DNA from: Trema orientale
Lineage: Eukaryota; Streptophyta; Magnoliopsida; Rosales; Cannabaceae
Direction: 5' to 3'
Assembly: GCA_002914845.1 (NCBI GenBank)
Contig: JXTC01000092.1
Span: 270,098 to 334,097, forward strand
Length of the DNA stretch: 64,000 bases
The position numbers were made by a program, and so were the translations under genes. The notes under the pieces were generated by a model. The model ran no database searches and was not told the origin of the DNA. It saw nothing but the letters and a program-made list of their open reading frames with translations. This document shows, in pieces, positions 22,075-33,901 of the stretch; within the stretch, counting starts at the first letter, position 1, and the number at the start of each line of letters is the position of its first letter.

Positions 22075-22767
22075 TATGACAAGCACGAGAGCATGGAGTG
22101 CGGATCCTATTCAAGTTCCCATTGGTCCAGTTACAAGAGCACGCGCAAAGAAATTCCAAAATGCATTAAGTGGGCTGATTTAAGGGATTTGGGCTCAAGC
22201 ATGCACGTGGAGACCTATTGATAGAGATGAACGAATTTCTAAGCCCATAACAAGCTTGATTCAAGTTCAAGAAAGTCCATAGGCGCATATGGTAGAGAAA
22301 TCTGATGTGTAAAGACTTGAACGCCAAGTTATAGCTTACTTTCCTATTTTGGTTATTAACCACCTAATAGCTAACCTAAATTTGGTCTCAATTAAAAGGG
22401 AACCAATCTGATTTTTAATCCATGAATTTTCAGCCTATTGCATGCCAATCAAGAAAAGGAAACAAGCAAATAAATCGTTTTGGGAAACTACCAAAATAGG
22501 AAAGTAAGCTATAACTTGGCGTTCATGTCTTTACACATCAGATCTCTCTGCCATATGCGCCTATAGACTTTCTTGAACTTGAATCAAGCTTGTTATGGGC
22601 TTAGAAATTCGTTCATTTCCATCAATGGGTCTCCACGTGCATGCTTGAGCCTAAATCCCTTGAATCAGCCTACTTAACGCATTTTGGAATTTCTTTGCAC
22701 GTGCTCTTGTAACTGAACTAATGGGAACTTGAATAGGATCCGCACTCTATGCTCTCATGCTTGTCAT
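22075..22767. repeat. Large palindrome at the 3' end of the gypsy element
   Basis: Arms 22075-22353 and 22490-22767 are inverted copies with scattered differences, separated by 136 bp (22354-22489). Each arm holds the last ~70 codons of the gypsy polyprotein (on the + strand in the left arm: VPIGPVTRARAKKFQNALSG) and its stop. The spacer matches the outer part of the 5' LTR (28600-28735). The structure is therefore two element tails facing each other across a partial LTR. Confidence 0.85.
22354..22489 (-). repeat. Partial 3' LTR of the gypsy element (palindrome spacer)
   Basis: Matches 28600-28735 of the 5' LTR with scattered differences. The remainder of the LTR is missing. Confidence 0.75.
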
Positions 22768-23895
22768 GTCCTCATCATTCCCCTCATCCTGAAAAGGATT
22801 TGTCCTCAAATCAAGTTCATCACCTGCAAAAAAAGGACTCAAATCAGAAACATTGAAAGTTGCACTGACATTATACTCACTAGGCAAGTCAAGCTTATAT
22901 GCATTGTCGTTGATCCGTTCCAAGACTTGGAAAGGTCCATCTCCTCTAGGCAGCAGCTTGGATTTCCTTTGAGTCAGAAACTGCTCGTTTTGCATGTGCA
23001 ACCAAACCCAATCACCAGGTTCAAAGACCACCTGTTGTTGGCCTTTATTTGCTTATTTGGCATATTGCTCAGTTCTTCATTCGATGCTGAGCTTTGCTTT
23101 CTCATGAATCTGCTTTATAAGTTCAGCTTTTCTTTTTCCATCTAAATTCACAAGCTCAGACAAAGGTAATGGTGATAAATCCAAAGGAGTTAAAAGATTA
23201 AAACCATAATCAATTTCAAATGATGAAAATTTAGTAGCAGAATGAACAGAACGATTATAAGCAAACTCAACATGTGGTAAACACTCCTCCCAAGTTTTGA
23301 TGTTCTTTTTAATAATAGCCCTCAACAAAGTAGACAAAGTCCTATTCACTACTTCAATTTGACCATCGGTTTGAGGATGACAAGTAGTTAAAAACAACAA
23401 CTTAGTTCCTAACTTAGCCCATAAAGTCTTTCAAAAGTAACTCAAGAACTTAGCATCTCTATCAGAAACAATTGTTCTAGGCATGCCATGCAATCTTATA
23501 ATCTCTCTAAAGAACAAATCAGTAGAAGTATCATCAGATTTGTGACATGGAATGAAATGTGCCATCTTAAAAAATCTATCCATCACCACAAAAATTGAAT
23601 CCCTACCCCGTTTAGACCTAGGCAAACCTAATACAAAGTCCATCGAAATATCAATCCAAGGCTCACTAAGAATGGGTAGTGGGGTGTATAAACCATGGGG
23701 TTGCACTCGAGATTTTGCTTGCCTACACGTGACACATCTACTACAAATTCTCTCAAGATCTTGTTTCATATGTGGCCAATAGAAGTGTTCCTGTAAAACA
23801 GCTAAAGTCTTTGCAACTCCAAAATATCCTATTAAACCTCCCCCACGTGACTCTCTCACTAGCAAATCTCGCACAGAACAATTCGGTATGCACAA
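22747..23895 (-). pseudogene. gypsy integrase
   Basis: Frame 23431-23895 carries the zinc-binding region, with the Cys pair kept (ICSRCVTC) but the His pair apparently altered, then the core with MDFVLGLPR (first Asp) and IVSDRDAKF (second Asp). Frame 23077-23400 continues after one in-frame TGA with [16 protein letters not shown] (third catalytic Glu) and the core end. Frame 22747-23031 is the C-terminal DNA-binding part (FEPGDWVWLHM, RGDGPFQVLERI, FNVSDLSPF). The polyprotein tail continues into the palindrome arm after an extra stop. Confidence 0.85.
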
Positions 23896-24059
23896 TTTAT
23901 TTTCTCGAAACAGGAAATCCTCATGCCTAAAGTACTTATCATTGGCTGTCTTTTCGCAAGATACATACTCTTCACTAAAGTCATGGTCTAAAGGATAAAA
24001 TTCTTTAATATGCTCAAAACTAAGTATTTTAGCATCAAGAGTAGAAAGTAATACGTACC

Positions 24060-25500
24060 TGCGAGAAAGTGCATCTGCGACGATGTTTTCCTTACCTTGT
24101 TTATATCAGATAACGTATGGAAACATCTCAATGAACTCAACCCATCAGGCATGTCTCTTGCTCAGCTTATGTTGGCCTCTCAGGTATTTCAATGACTCAT
24201 GATCTGTATGGATCACGAATTATTTACTCCATAGGTAGTGCTGCCAGGTCTCCAAAGCCCTAACTAATACGTACAACTTCTTGTCATAAGTCAGGTAGTT
24301 TAAAGCTGCCCCACTTAGCTTCTCACTGAAGTAAGCAATTGGTCGTCCCTTTTACATTAAAACTGCACCTAATCAATACCTGAAGCTTCACATTCAATTT
24401 CAAATGTTTTATTAAAGTTAGGCAAAGACAATAAGGGGGCGTTAGTCAGTTTTTGCTTGATCAGTTAAAACGCCTTCTCTTGTTCTTCTCCCCACTTGAA
24501 ACTAACTTTCTTTTTGATTACTTCGGTAAATGGTGCGGCCAATGTGCTAAAGTCTTTCACAAACTCCAGTAGAAATTAGCAAGTGCATGAAAACTTCTCA
24601 CATTTCCTATGGTCGTGGGACTCGGCCACTCTTAGATTGCACGTACCTTCTCCTTATCAACCTGTATACCCTGTGTACTAATAAAAAATCCTAGAAACAC
24701 AAGTTTATCGGTGCAAAAGGTATACTTCTTCAGATTAGCAAAAAACTTTTCCTTCCTAAGCACATCTAAAATAGATTTCAAATGCGCTACTTGTTCGTCC
24801 AAGTTTTCGCTATAAATCAGAATATTATCAAAATAAACAACTACGAATTTTCCAATAAAAGCACGCAAAACATGGTTCATTAATCTCATGAAAGTGCTAA
24901 GAGCATTAGTTAATCTAAAAGGTATGACTAACCACTCATATAGACCATATTTTGTTTTGAACACAGTTTTCCATTCATCACCCTCTTTCATTCGAATTTG
25001 ATGATATCCACTTTTCAAATCAATTTTAGAAAATACACAAGACCCATGTAATTCATCTAGCATATCATCTAAGCAAGGGATAAGATGACGATACTTTATC
25101 GTTATATTATTGATCGCATGGCAATCAACACACATTTGCCATGATCCATCCTTCTTAGGAACCAAAATTACTGGAATTGCACATAGACTCATGCTTTCTC
25201 TAACGTACCCCTTCTCCATCAATTCACTAACCTGCCGTTGTAGTTCCTTTGTCTCCTCGAGGTTACTCCTATACGCTGATCAGTTTGGAATGGAAGTGCC
25301 GGGTGCAAAATCAATCTAATATTCTATTCCCCTAATTGGAGACAAACCATGTGGTACCTTATCGAGAAAGACATTCTCGAATTCCTGCAACAGAGAAACA
25401 ACAGAACTAGGCAAAGCGGGATCAAGATCATTAGTGTTTAAAAACGCCTCCTTGTACAAGAGTACAATCATCGGCTGGTTTGAAAACATCGCTCTTTTAA
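24060..25500 (-). pseudogene. gypsy reverse transcriptase and RNase H
   Basis: Frame 24632-25222 holds [42 protein letters not shown] (catalytic Asp of block A present), and the palm motif, which reads [11 protein letters not shown]: the second Asp of YFDD is replaced by Asn. Downstream (to about 24060) RNase H is readable but full of stops. Upstream, before the frame, the pre-RT linker (ALPSSVVSLLQEFENVF) is recognisable near 25350-25430. The loss of the second Asp would by itself abolish activity. Confidence 0.82.
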
Positions 25501-25528
25501 TTTCTTTGGCTTTTGCATAAAAATTCTT

Positions 25529-26371
25529 TTATTTTCTCTCTGTTTTTCTCTCAATGGCCGAATCTATAATTGTCTTTTCTCTCTTTTTTTCTTTGGCTTC
25601 TCTCTCTTTTTCACTCTTTCTCTTTTGTTCACTCTCTTTTTGTAATCTCACTTGATCTTTATGAACTTCTTTTGGTGTTAAAGGAACTAGAGTTATTGTC
25701 CTTTGATTAAGTACAAATGAGTATTTATTGGTGAAGCCATCATATTTGACACGCCTATGAAATTGCCATGGTCGACCTAGTAACAAGTGTCCAGCTTGCA
25801 TCAGAACCACATCGCACAAGACTTCATCTTCATATTTTTGGATACGAAAAGAAATTTAACACTTTTTATTCACCTTCACTTCACCACTATCATTTACCCA
25901 CTGCAACTTGTAAGGCCGGGGATGCTTCATGGTTGGCAATCCTAATTTCTCTACCATAGTAGTGCTAGCAATATTAGTACAAATACCACCATCAATAATC
26001 ACACTACATACCTTATTTTGAATGTGGCACCTAGTATGGAAGATGTTTTCTCGTTGCACCTCTTTTTCTTCTTTGACTTGCGCACTTAGAGCTCTTTTTG
26101 CCACCAACAAATCTCCTTGGGCAGGATATTCCTCTTCATCGGCATCCTCCAATGGTGGCATAGGATCGGTATCATCTTCGTCTTCGGTTTCAATCTCATC
26201 GTCATCTCGCAATACCATAACTCTTTTGCTCGGACATTGACTAGCTACATGACCCCTTCCTTGGCATTTAAAGCACTTGATATCACGATTCCTAGAAGTA
26301 GAAGAATCTGATTTATCTTGACTTCCATGGCTGGTCACTTCTTGCTTTTGCTCAGTTTTCGGCTTCATCAT
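25529..26371 (-). pseudogene. gypsy nucleocapsid zinc knuckle and protease
   Basis: Frame 25856-26371 has the CCHC knuckle CFKCQGRGHVASQC (26234-26275), an acidic linker, then the protease with VIIDGGICTNIA (DGG catalytic form, Asp codon near 25991-25993). A break near 25856 separates it from 25529-25819, which continues protease (VLMQAGHLLLGRPWQ) and then a Lys/Glu-rich charged region before RT. Confidence 0.8.
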
Positions 26372-27310
26372 AGGTTGCCTCTCATCCTTCTTCCATTGAT
26401 TCGATTTTCAAGCGGATGTACTTGGATTTTGACTTAGATGTGTGCTACCCCTTCTCTTGAGTTAGTTCACAATTTTTATTGCCATGTATACCATATCTTC
26501 CAACTCTACATAATGTTGCAATTCTACCACATTAGCAGTTTCTCAATTCAAACCAACTAAGAATCTAGACATTGTAGCATCTCGATCCTCTTCTACATTT
26601 GCTCAAATTATAGCAACCTCTATCTCCTTATGATGTTCCTCTACACTTCGGTTACCTTGCCTAAGGCTTTGCAACTTGTTATACAATTCCTGGTAGTAGT
26701 AGCATGGTACAAACTGTTTCCTCATCACAGCTTTCATCTCCTCCCACGTTTCTATTGGACGCTCCCTATTTCTTCTCCTAGTCATTACCAACTGATCCCA
26801 CCAAATAATAGCATAATTGGAAAATTCAATAGCAGCAAGCTTTACCTTCTTATTCTCGGAGTAATTGTGGCAATCAAATACTAATTCTACCTTCTTCTCC
26901 CACTCAAGGTAAGCTTCTAGATCGTTCTTACCTTGAAACGACGAAATCTTCATCTTAATGCTACCTAAAGAATTATCTTCTCGTTTCCTAACTCCTCTAA
27001 ACTGTCCAACATTCCTCCTATTATAAACAATGGAATCCCGATCATCTTTATCACCAAAAGTATCTCCATAATATTCTTCATCTTTAACCCTCACTTCCCT
27101 AGGTTCGAATCTCCCTCTTCTACGCATATTAGGATCGATTTGTGGCTGCTCCACATGTGAGTTCTCTATTCTGTCTATTCACTCATGAACCTGCTCCATC
27201 TCCACTCTCATCGCTCTCCTCATCTCGCTAATTAAGGCTTCCATAAGAAGCTTCAGATCTCCCACACTAGATGTATCTCCAGAATTATTTTTGTCCTTGT
27301 TGTCTGACAT
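26372..27310 (-). pseudogene. gypsy gag capsid
   Basis: The start is probably the ATG at 27310 (MSDNKDKNNSGDTSS), followed by a coiled-coil-like stretch with one in-frame TGA near 27180. Frame 26603-27154 contains the capsid domain: IKMKISSFQGKNDLEAYLEW, HNYSENKKVKLA, IIWWDQLV and FVPCYYYQELYNKLQSL, typical of plant chromovirus gag. It is separated from the zinc knuckle by stops near 26600-26400. Confidence 0.8.
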
Positions 27311-28194
27311 GTTTGTTGCAAAACAAAGTTAGAAAAAGAAGGAACCTCACACACTCTCTCACGTGTTTCACTCAGTAATGAATCACTCAATTTCACTCGT
27401 GTTTCACACAAATATCAGATTGGCTTTTACCCTCTAATGTGCTCATCACTCTTGCTTTTTTCCACTCGTAATTTCTCAAAAGTTCTTATCAAACTAATTC
27501 AAACAAATAATTAGAATTTCTTAGCAACAATCTACACCAAAATGCACTAACCAGATTTGAATTTAATGTGGCAATCTAGAATAAAACTTTCTGGAAATTG
27601 ACAAGAAAGGATTCACGGATTGGTTTAGCACAGAAACTAACAATTTGGACCCTGGGTTCACAAGGAACAAAGAAACAAGAAACCGATGCAGACAAAACTT
27701 TAAAGGCACAAGAAGTGATGAAAATAATGGATTTTGGGCTCGAAACTGAGGTGAATAGTATGTAGTTGATTTAAAGTCGTAGGACTCGGAATAAGCTTCG
27801 ATTTGATATATAATAATAGTCATTTCGATACTCAGATCAAAAGTTACGACCGTTTTACTGAAGCACTCTCAAAATTCTATAATTCAGCCACATATTCCTC
27901 TTTTTTTTTTCCTTTAAATTTCGGGATCCTCTTCTTCTTTTTTTTTTTTTTTTTTTTTTGACTGAGAACCCAAATATTGGCTAAAACTCAAAAGCTAAAC
28001 TGAAATTGACATAAGCTAAACTCGGATTTAAAGGCAATCATGAAGAAAGAATCTGAATTCGGCTACGATAAGAACAGAACAAGTTTGGCTACGTTTTTTT
28101 TTTTTTGGACGATTTAGATGAAACAAAGAAGAAAGAATATAGACTGGTTTTGATTAGAAAGAAAAGATAAATGATAGAATAAACTTGAGACTAG
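27311..28194 (-). other. Untranslated leader of the gypsy element
   Basis: About 0.9 kb between PBS and gag without coding sequence. A poly-T run on the + strand lies at 27937-27959. Confidence 0.5.
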
Positions 28195-28214
28195 AATCCG
28201 CCTCTGATACCAAA
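28195..28214 (-). promoter_or_regulatory. Primer binding site of the gypsy element
   Basis: On the - strand TTTGGTATCAGAGGCGGATT follows the LTR end; TGGTATCAGAG matches the initiator-methionine tRNA complement. Confidence 0.85.
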
Positions 28215-28741
28215 TGATACGAACTTCGCCAACTTGTGACGAAATCTGAAACAAGGAAGATGCCTAGGACCGTTCTACAATCAGGTTCGGATGGAAAATC
28301 TCGACCCAACATCTATAAAGAGATGTGAACCTTAATATAAAGGAAATGCCACAATCAAGGGTGGAAAACTCGATTGATAAGTCAAGGGATGAACGCCACA
28401 GAGAAATCTGATAAGTTCGAATAAGTTCTCAAAGAACCAAAGAGAAATTGCTCTCAATTTTAATGAATTGTAATTTGATCTTATTGAATGAAAAGTGTAC
28501 AATATATAGGCCAAGGGCCACGAAATTTTCAGTCTAAAAAACCCCAAAAATGCCTAAAGATAACTTACCTAAACCAAAAAAAGAAAGTTGGAAACTAACC
28601 ACCTAATAGCTAACCTAAATTCGGCCTCAATTAAAAGGGAATTAATCTGATTTTTAATCCCTAAATTTTCAACCTATTACACGCCAATCAAGAAATAGAA
28701 ACAAGCAAATAAATCATTTTGGGAAACTGCCAATTTAGACA
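28215..28741 (-). repeat. 5' LTR of the gypsy element
   Basis: 527 bp; on the - strand it begins TGTCTAAATTGGCAG and ends GTTCGTATCA. Related sequence is at 22354-22489 and 30360-30735. Confidence 0.82.
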
Positions 28742-30359
28742 AGAATTAGTTGTGAACTTAATTCTTACACATAGAATAATATGTTTAACTAGAAAACATT
28801 AATTATTGAATTATTAATATGATTAATATTTAATAATTAACAATAATTAATGAGATTAATTATATTAATTGAAAGGATAATAATACTATAAGGATAATTA
28901 TTTATTTTTCATGATTTACAAGGAAACTGGAGCTTGATTTGAATGAGATTAAAATATTTTTGAATAATAAAATATGTTAATTATATGATAATTATGGTAA
29001 TATTTTATGTGGTGGTATCTGACATAAAATATTGATAATTATGATATAAATATGGTAATATTTTATGTGACAAAAGAGATTTTGATAATTATAAGATAAT
29101 TATATTTTTTTAGAAAATACATTCGATATGACTATCATATTGAGTGGGTGGATTTTAAATTTTTTGTTAAAGTTTTAATCTAAAATTATTTAAGCCATTC
29201 TTTAGTTTTGAAATGATTAATTTTGAGAAAATTAATAAATGTACATAAAGTTGTTTATATTCATAACTTGCATTTATAATTATTTGTAAAACTTTTATAC
29301 AAAGTATTTTTATAAGTGTTTTACTTATTTTTATAAATGTATTTGGAATTTAATTTGATTAAATCCTACTGCTAAGAATCTTTAAAATTATTAGTTGAAT
29401 AATTTAGTGGTTAAAGTTTCTTAATTAGATTTTTTCAAAACTAATATTTTATACAGGACTTGGTTTATATACTGTTTTTAATTATTTATCTTTGTTTGAA
29501 AGATTGTTAATCAAATAATTGAATTTTCTTCTGGAAAAGTTTTGCTTGAATGATTTACAATCCACAGACCTTTTTATTTAATCGTTATGTCCTATATACT
29601 TTTATTGTATACTTTTTATATACGTGAGATGTATAATATAGTGTTAGCATTTTGGCTTTAGACAATAATTATTCAATCATAGCACCATATCTAGAATAGT
29701 ATGTCATAATATCTTAAATTAGCTCATTCTCTCTAAGTCGCATAATTGGATATACATAATTGATTTTGTGTTTACTAAGTAGTAAGATAACAGGGTAAAA
29801 TCAGGAATCCCTAAATTTTAAAAGATTGAGTGAGAGCGGGTATGAGATATCCATGCTCTCCATCATTGGTTCAATAGTTCTAAAGATATGCCTCGCCTCA
29901 GAATCTTGCTGAGCTCCTGTAGGAAGGTTTTCATCTGGGTATTACTGGTATTGAATCTCTTAGGATAAATTTGCGAGTGGACTTTACGTACTGATCTCCC
30001 ATAAGAGACTTTATTGTATAAGAAAGCTTGAAAATTGAAATGATGGTTACATACTCAACATAGGATGCTATTAACCTCCCGTAGGAGCTATGTTAGTAAT
30101 TCTATGGACCGATAAGTAGGTTAATTAGCAAACTGGAATATGAGACATTTGTCTTTTTGTCTAAAGTGAATTGTTCACATTTGACTTATAGATTCACATG
30201 ATTACCTATAGATAAATGGGATCTATGGTAGGCCAAAATACTTTGAATATTTGTGATAGTCTTAGGGATTCGTCACAAGAATTTTATCTTGATAGATTTA
30301 ATATTAAGTATTCTAAATTCTTACATATTCAGATAAACTAGCAAATTTAGTTGAGTACT
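28742..30359. other. AT-rich sequence, probably copia LTR/leader material
   Basis: No coding sequence. 28742-29640 is very AT-rich. 29800-30140 has phrases (CTCCTGTAGGAAGG, CTCCCGTAGGAGC) like those in the copia-3 leader (61180-61280), suggesting a copia untranslated leader. The element of origin could not be identified. Confidence 0.35.
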
Positions 30360-30735
30360 TGATTCGAACCCTGCCAATTTGTGACGAAACTCGAAGCAAG
30401 GAAGATGCCTAGGACCATTCTATAATCAGATTCAGATGGAAAACCTCGATCCAACACCTATAAAGAGATGTAAACCTTGGTATAAAGGAAAACGCCACAA
30501 TCAAGGGTAAAAAACTTGATTGAAAAATCAAGGGATGAATGCCACAGAGAAATCTGATAAGTTCGAATAAGTTCTCAAAGGACCAAAGAGAAATTGCTCT
30601 CAATTTTAATGAATTATAATCTGATCTTATTGAATAAAAAGTGTACAATATGTAGGCCAAGGGTCACGAAATTTTCAATCTAAAAAACCCCAAAAACGCC
30701 TAAAAGTAACTTACCCAAACCACAAAAGAAAAGTT
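30360..30735 (-). repeat. Truncated LTR of the gypsy family
   Basis: Starts TGATTCGAACC and matches 28215-28597 throughout, then breaks off. The PBS is not present beside it and no target duplication was found. It is a third copy of this LTR family within 8 kb. Confidence 0.75.
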
Positions 30736-32400
30736 GAATAAAAGTATCAAATATTTTTAAATTATTGACTTATTAGGATAATTTAAATAATTAGCAAATA
30801 AATCACATTTATTATCAAATTATTAATTAATTGAAGATTTAATTAAGTTATCCAATCTTATCTTAATCTCATTAAGATAGTTTAAGATTAAGATACTATC
30901 TTAAACTTATTAAGTTCTACTGAATAATAAAAGATTTTAATTATAGAAATCCTATTTCTATAACTGTATTTAGAAAAGATTAATTGTAATATACTAAATT
31001 AAGAAATAATTAAAAATCTTTTAATTAATCCTAATTAATTAGAAACTTGTAACTCATATAATATCTCTAATTTATCAAGTTTGTATATCTAATTATAATC
31101 AAATAATTCTAATAATTAAATAAAGATCATATTTAAATTTAATTATAATAGAAATCTAATTATTATTAAATTTTTATAATTAATTAAAATTATTTAATTA
31201 TAAAGGATATAAATTTCTAATTAATTAATCATATTAATTAATTACCTAATTAATCTCATTAATTAGTAGAGTTACTAATCTAATTAGTTATTTCTAACAA
31301 TATTCTAATTATTATATTTAGAATAGAAACTAGATAAATAGTTATTACAATTAACTATTGAATATTAATCTAATTAAATTCAAATCTTTTCTATCCTAAT
31401 TAATCTCATTAATTACCAATTTGAATAATCTATGGATGGTAATTATTTAAATCTAATCTGATTAGATTTAATTTCGAATTTAAATTAAAAACTATATCCT
31501 ATTTTTAAATTAAATTTAAATTAAAGATAATTATGAAATTTAAAATATTCAAATTTAAACTATCATAATTTATGGATAATTACCTAATCATATTTAATGA
31601 CATTAAATATCAAATTAATTTGAATAGTTGTTAGGATAATGCTTGAGGTACCAACTTTTGTACCAAAATTTTAATACCAACACATGTGGCATGTGATTTG
31701 TTATCACTTAATTGGTGATAATATTTATTTTATTTATGGTAAGTATTAACAACTAATTAGATGGTGACAACTTACATGCCACATGTGTTGGTACAAAAGT
31801 TGGGACATGTAGTATTATCCTAGTTGTTATCTATTTAAATTCAAAACTCAAATAGAAAGAGACAGGAACTCTTATCTAATTTAAAAAATTAGTAGATGTC
31901 CTATAAATTCAAATTAACTATTAGATTTATCAGGATAATATCTAATCATATTTAATCTCATTAAATATCTAATTAATTTGAATAATCATTATCTATTTAA
32001 ATTCAAAATTTAAATACTAGAGATAATATAGGAATTCTTATCCAATTTCAAAAATTAGTAGATTTCCTATTTGAATTCAAATTAATTACTAGATAATATC
32101 CTAATTATCTAATAAATTTAAATTTGCATTATTCATTTAAATTCAAAATTTAAAGATAATATAGAAAATCTTATCTATTTCAAAAATAGTGGAAATCCTA
32201 TTCAAATTTAAATTAACTATTAGATAATATCGTAATTTTTAATTAATTAAAATTTAACACTATCCTATAATAAATCAAATTTAAAATAGGATAACTCAAA
32301 AATAGAAAACTATCTTAATCTCATTTGAATAGTTTCCTATTTCAAAATTTGAATTCAAAAAAAAAATAATTATCTAATTAATTAAAATAATTAATTAGGT
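30736..32400. other. Extremely AT-rich sequence without genes
   Basis: Rich in TTAATTAATTA words and short direct repeats such as AATATCTAATTA and AATTTAAATT. It contains the MITE at 31634-31820; otherwise nothing is recognisable. Confidence 0.45.
31634..31820. mobile_element. MULE-type MITE with perfect 9-bp target duplication
   Basis: A 187-bp element starting GGATAATGC and ending GTATTATCC. The inverted ends extend inward with gaps (ACCAACTTTTGTACCAA and ACCAACACATGTGGCATGT on the left, their complements on the right). It is flanked by TAGTTGTTA on both sides (31625-31633, 31821-31829). A 9-bp duplication with G-starting inverted repeats is characteristic of Mutator-like elements. No coding sequence. 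Confidence 0.82.
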
Positions 32401-32878
32401 TGGAAATTAGTGGTGGTGGTAGAAACACCACCACCTTCGGCCTACGGGCTGTCACCGCCCGAGGAAGGCGGCGAGAGGCGAAGCAAAGGAGCAGGGACGA
32501 GGCGGCACCGCTTGGCTACGGCGCACAATAAGGCCATGCACGCCAGACATGCTAGCCGCGCGAAGGCCGCACGCAAAACGTGTGTTGGGGTGCACTGGAG
32601 TAGCACGGACCGTGCGCGGGAGGCGTGCAGCCTGCCTGGCAGCAAGTGCCGCACGCAGGCCACTCGCAGGCACAGCGTGCCACATGCTGGCCCAGCAAGT
32701 TCCATGCTATATGCGTGCACTAGGCGAGCTGGGCACACTGGCCACGCGTAGGCGCAGCACGGGCCGCGCATTACATGCCCATTGGGTGCGCTGGTCATGC
32801 TGGTCACGCATGGGCTGCGCGCAGGCGCAGCACCGGCCACACACGAGTGCTGCACGGGCCGCGCGCTGGCATGCTGCG
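32401..32878. other. GC-rich block with imperfect repeats
   Basis: An abrupt switch from very AT-rich to GC-rich sequence. It opens with a 9-bp hairpin GTGGTGGTG/CACCACCAC and contains repeated words such as GCGCAGCAC and GCACGGGCCGCGC. Long open frames occur on both strands, as expected from GC-rich sequence lacking stops; their Ala/Arg-rich translations match nothing I know, so no gene is called. Confidence 0.5.
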
Positions 32879-33901
32879 TGTTACGGTCTGGAGTTTCAAT
32901 GCCAATAATGGCCATGCGGTACCGAGACTTTCCAAGTCCCGGTTAGTCTTCCGCATATCCGTGTACCATGAGTCACTTTTTCGTGCCTTTGGTAATGCAT
33001 GTTCCAAGCCACACGCCTATAAGAATGACTTCCGTCGAGTCTTGTTCGTAAGCAACTATGATGGTTTCTATGTGCCACGGCCTCCGCCGAGCCACTCACC
33101 CCGGTCATAGGTTCTCAACATGCCATCGAGGTTCACGCCATATGCCCTCTCGCCCAAGGATGTTCACACCTTGGTGGCATGTGTCACTAAGTGTCGAGAC
33201 CAAGTCAGCACTCCGTCTCATCTAATAAAGCCCCATCAATAACTCTCAGATAGCTCCCATGACACTAAGTGTGTTCTCACACCCATAAGTCAATCATCGT
33301 AGCAACAAGCCCACTGGTGTGCTAGCAAGTACCTATAATTCCTTTGTGGCTCGTAGCCTTGTGTGCAATTTTCTCGTGTAGGAGCATCACGTTGCCCACC
33401 AGTTTCGCACTTACTGCTGAGGCCCACGTGAAGTCTACTTATGACTAACACGTATTGAGGCATGTGTTGTCATGGCGCACCACGCATCCTCTAGTAGTCC
33501 CGCTCCACAAGTGGCCCGCTCAAGGCCAACTTATGTTAAGGCATACATGGCCTTGGTGCACCAGCATCCTTGGTCCCCCAATGAGTGGCCTTCCTATGAC
33601 CATCTCATGTTAAGGCATGTGTGGTCTAGGAGCTCCACGCATCTTTTAGGAAGCTCAGTCCATGAACCGTGCTTATGGCATAGCGGTTCGCAAGTCGAAT
33701 GCACTACTGAATCTCCTGTGTGGGGACTATGTGCAATACTAGGTGGCTGGTACAGTCCACGAGTCTCTCTTCCTCGTGGAGGTACCAAGGGTCCCCTCAT
33801 GGTTCCCTAGTGCCCGCTCCTACAAGCACTCTCCGTGTGTTAGTAAGTAGCTCACTTAGCCAACGGTGCCTACCGTGACCATGGGTGGTGGAGAGCCAAT
33901 A
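32879..33901 (-). repeat. 3' LTR of the LARD-like element
   Basis: On the - strand it begins TATTGGCTCTCCACCAC and ends ..CAGACCGTAACA. A ~30-bp duplicate of its start (GTGTTGGCTCTCCACCAC) lies at 33902-33931, so the true boundary could be 33931. Confidence 0.75.

Larger units (their letters stand above)
22354..28741 (-). mobile_element. Ty3/gypsy retrotransposon, chromovirus-like (CRM/Reina-type)
   Basis: Order on the - strand: 5' LTR (28215-28741), PBS (28195-28214), leader, gag from 27310, zinc knuckle, protease, RT, RNase H, integrase, C-terminal tail, partial 3' LTR (22354-22489). The gag and pol text is of the plant chromovirus type; assignment to CRM or Reina is tentative and no chromodomain is evident. 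The 3' LTR is cut off after 136 bp by an inverted copy of the element's own tail, so the usual ends and target duplication cannot be confirmed. Confidence 0.8.

Noticed and set aside
32410-33110. Long open frames on both strands of the GC-rich block (for example 32442-32915 on the - strand, 157 codons)
   Set aside because: They overlap each other in several frames, have Ala/Arg/Cys-rich low-information composition and no family motif. Absence of stops is expected at high GC.
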